Below, in pieces: positions 62,851 through 64,000 of a DNA stretch of 64,000 bases. Made by a program: the position numbers and the translations under genes. The stretch is from Colwellia sp. Arc7-D (GTDB lineage Bacteria; Pseudomonadota; Gammaproteobacteria; Enterobacterales; Alteromonadaceae). The notes below the pieces were generated by a model. It did not search any database, was not told the DNA's origin, and worked only from the letters and a program-made list of their open reading frames with translations. How positions within the stretch are numbered: the first letter of the stretch is position 1; each line of letters opens with the position of its first letter. The stretch is taken from positions 124,001 to 188,000 of the forward strand of contig NZ_CP028924.1 in the NCBI RefSeq assembly GCF_003061515.1. The letters run 5' to 3'.

Positions 62851-63930
62851 AATATTGCAGGTTATTCCTGCCTTAACCTTAGGTGGAATATCGTCTGTGG
62901 TGATGAATTGGTTTCGCCACTTAGATGCTAATAAATACCAATTTGATTTTATCACTTTTAATGATGGCCCATTAAAAGAAGAAATCTTAGCGCTTGGGGG
63001 AATATTCATATTATTCCTACCATTAAGCAAAAGCCTTTTCAGCATTTAAAAGCGGTGAACCAAATCCTGTCAGATACACAAAGTTATGATGTTGTGCATG
63101 TGCATAATAGCTTTAAAAATGGCGTACTACTTTGGCTTGCTAAGCAAAAGGGTGTAAAAGTACGGGTTTGTCATTCTCATACTAGTGGTGTTGAAAATAA
63201 GTTTTTGTTGCCATTTATGGTACTTTTTAAAGCCTTAGTTACTCGTGCAAGTAATGTACATTTAGCGTGTGGTAAACAAGCTGGGGAGTTTTTATATGGT
63301 AACAAACCCTTTACAGTGATTAACAATGCAATTTCTGTACAACGTTATTTAGCACAAGCTAGCGATCATCAAGCAATAAAAAAACAGTTTTCATTACCGA
63401 ACAATAAAAAACTGGTGCTACATGTTGGGCGTTTTTCAATTGTTAAAAATCATCAATTTTTATTACAACTAGCGCAAGATAAAAACCTCGATCCATCGGT
63501 ACATTTTGTTTGTGTAGGTGAGGGACCATTAAAAGTAGATTTTTTGGAAAAAATACAGCAAAGAAACTTACAATCTCGTTTTACTTTATTACCTGCAACA
63601 CCTGAAATACCGAGTCTATTACAAGTTTCCGATGGTTTTATTATGCCGTCATTATTCGAAGGTATTTCGGTGGCATTATTAGAAGCTCAGGCTGCTGCTT
63701 TACCGTGTTTAATTTCCAATACCATCGTGAAAGCGTCTGATATGGGGCTCGAATTAATTTCATTTAACTCACTTGATGATCTTTCTCCTTGGCTTACGCA
63801 GTTAAATAAATTGCCTTCTGTTGACTTACCTCCTGAAAAAATTACTGATGCTTTTTTTGTTAGAGGCTTCTCTACTGAAAGTGTACTCGCGCAGTTAACC
63901 AATATTTACAACGCGCGTGCCCTTGAATGA
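62837..63930 (+). pseudogene. Second GT4 glycosyltransferase, frameshifted at a G5 run
   Basis: ATG at 62837 opens a frame reading MKKIRILQVIPALTLGGIS ... DGPLKEEILALGG that goes out of frame after five G (62996-63000). One more G would continue it as NIHIIPTIKQKPFQHLKAVN and into the frame that is open to 63930, with HVHNSFKNGV, VLHVGRFSIVKNHQFL and MPSLFEGISVALLEAQAAALP. The joined protein is about 365 residues and normal for GT4. A single homopolymer base separates it from an intact gene. Confidence 0.88.
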
Positions 63931-64000
63931 TAGTTCATAAATTAGCACGATTACTGAATGTTGAAATTGTGCTATGTGGCTTATTGGTCGCATTGTATGG
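63927..64000 (+). CDS. Start of a membrane protein gene, cut by the window edge
   Basis: ATG at 63927 overlaps the previous stop (ATGA) and begins MIVHKLARLLNVEIVLCGLL, a likely first membrane helix. In this position of the locus a repeat-unit polymerase (Wzy) or flippase would fit, but only about 24 codons are visible. Confidence 0.55.
   Translation, partial: MIVHKLARLLNVEIVLCGLLVALY

Noticed and set aside
1..64000. CRISPR arrays, tRNA or rRNA genes
   Set aside because: No regularly spaced repeats, cas genes, cloverleaf-like segments or rRNA sequence were recognised by eye; a tRNAscan-type search could still find a missed tRNA.

Overview
This AT-rich window looks like the chromosome of a marine gammaproteobacterium of the Alteromonadales, most like Colwellia or Thalassotalea. 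That placement is inferred from family content and gene order: a long cox/ctaABG/SCO locus, a convergent DUF2909 gene, divergent comF/bioH, nfuA, rph-pyrE, yicC and yceH. No tRNA, rRNA, CRISPR array or complete insertion sequence was found.

Layout. (1) 0.3-9.5 kb: a complete aa3-type cytochrome c oxidase locus. It holds subunit II with two fused cytochrome c domains, subunits I and III, the assembly factors CtaG, SURF1 and SCO, and heme A synthesis (CtaA, CtaB). An FNR-like palindrome lies upstream. (2) 9.6-18.8 kb: housekeeping and envelope genes (polysaccharide deacetylase, MATE pump, NfuA, M14 peptidase, ComF, BioH) and a pair made of a miniature flagellar-rod-like protein and a SprA-like putative metalloprotease. 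(3) 19.1-27.8 kb: a PspB-like gene that appears frameshifted, then a 2248-residue secreted SpvB/FG-GAP/RHS polymorphic-toxin-like protein. Two tightly packed, mutually similar exported proteins follow it and are candidate immunity genes. (4) 27.8-33.3 kb: rph-pyrE and yicC, separated by a thioredoxin / gluconate-dehydrogenase-subunit-3-like / GMC oxidoreductase trio.

(5) 33.3-44.9 kb: a genomic island at the 3' end of yicC, bounded by a 20-bp repeat (19/20 identical) whose two copies both encode the last YicC residues and a stop. A tyrosine integrase broken by three frame changes sits at the left end. Next comes a minus-strand array of single-gene units (unknown, unknown, HNH nuclease, HEPN-like gene) separated by three related hairpin elements. 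A plus-strand cluster follows, of two cytoplasmic unknowns, an exported protein, two LPP20-like lipoproteins and a frameshifted exported protein. The original yicC terminator appears stranded beyond the right att copy.

(6) 45-57 kb: YceH, an exported alpha/beta hydrolase, a site-2 protease (frameshifted), an aromatic aminotransferase, a DEAD-box helicase, a SWIM-SNF2 helicase, a CSD-DUF1294 protein and a secreted unknown. (7) 57-64 kb: the start of a surface-polysaccharide locus. A minus-strand set resembling PglC-D-E-F (bacillosamine-type sugar synthesis and the initiating phosphosugar transferase) is divergent from glycosyltransferase genes that run off the right edge.

Several open frames outside the island are broken at short homopolymers (C4 at 47928, G5 at 62996), as is an island gene at A8 (42045). 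Uncorrected sequencing indels are therefore a live alternative to genuine pseudogenes for some of the broken genes.
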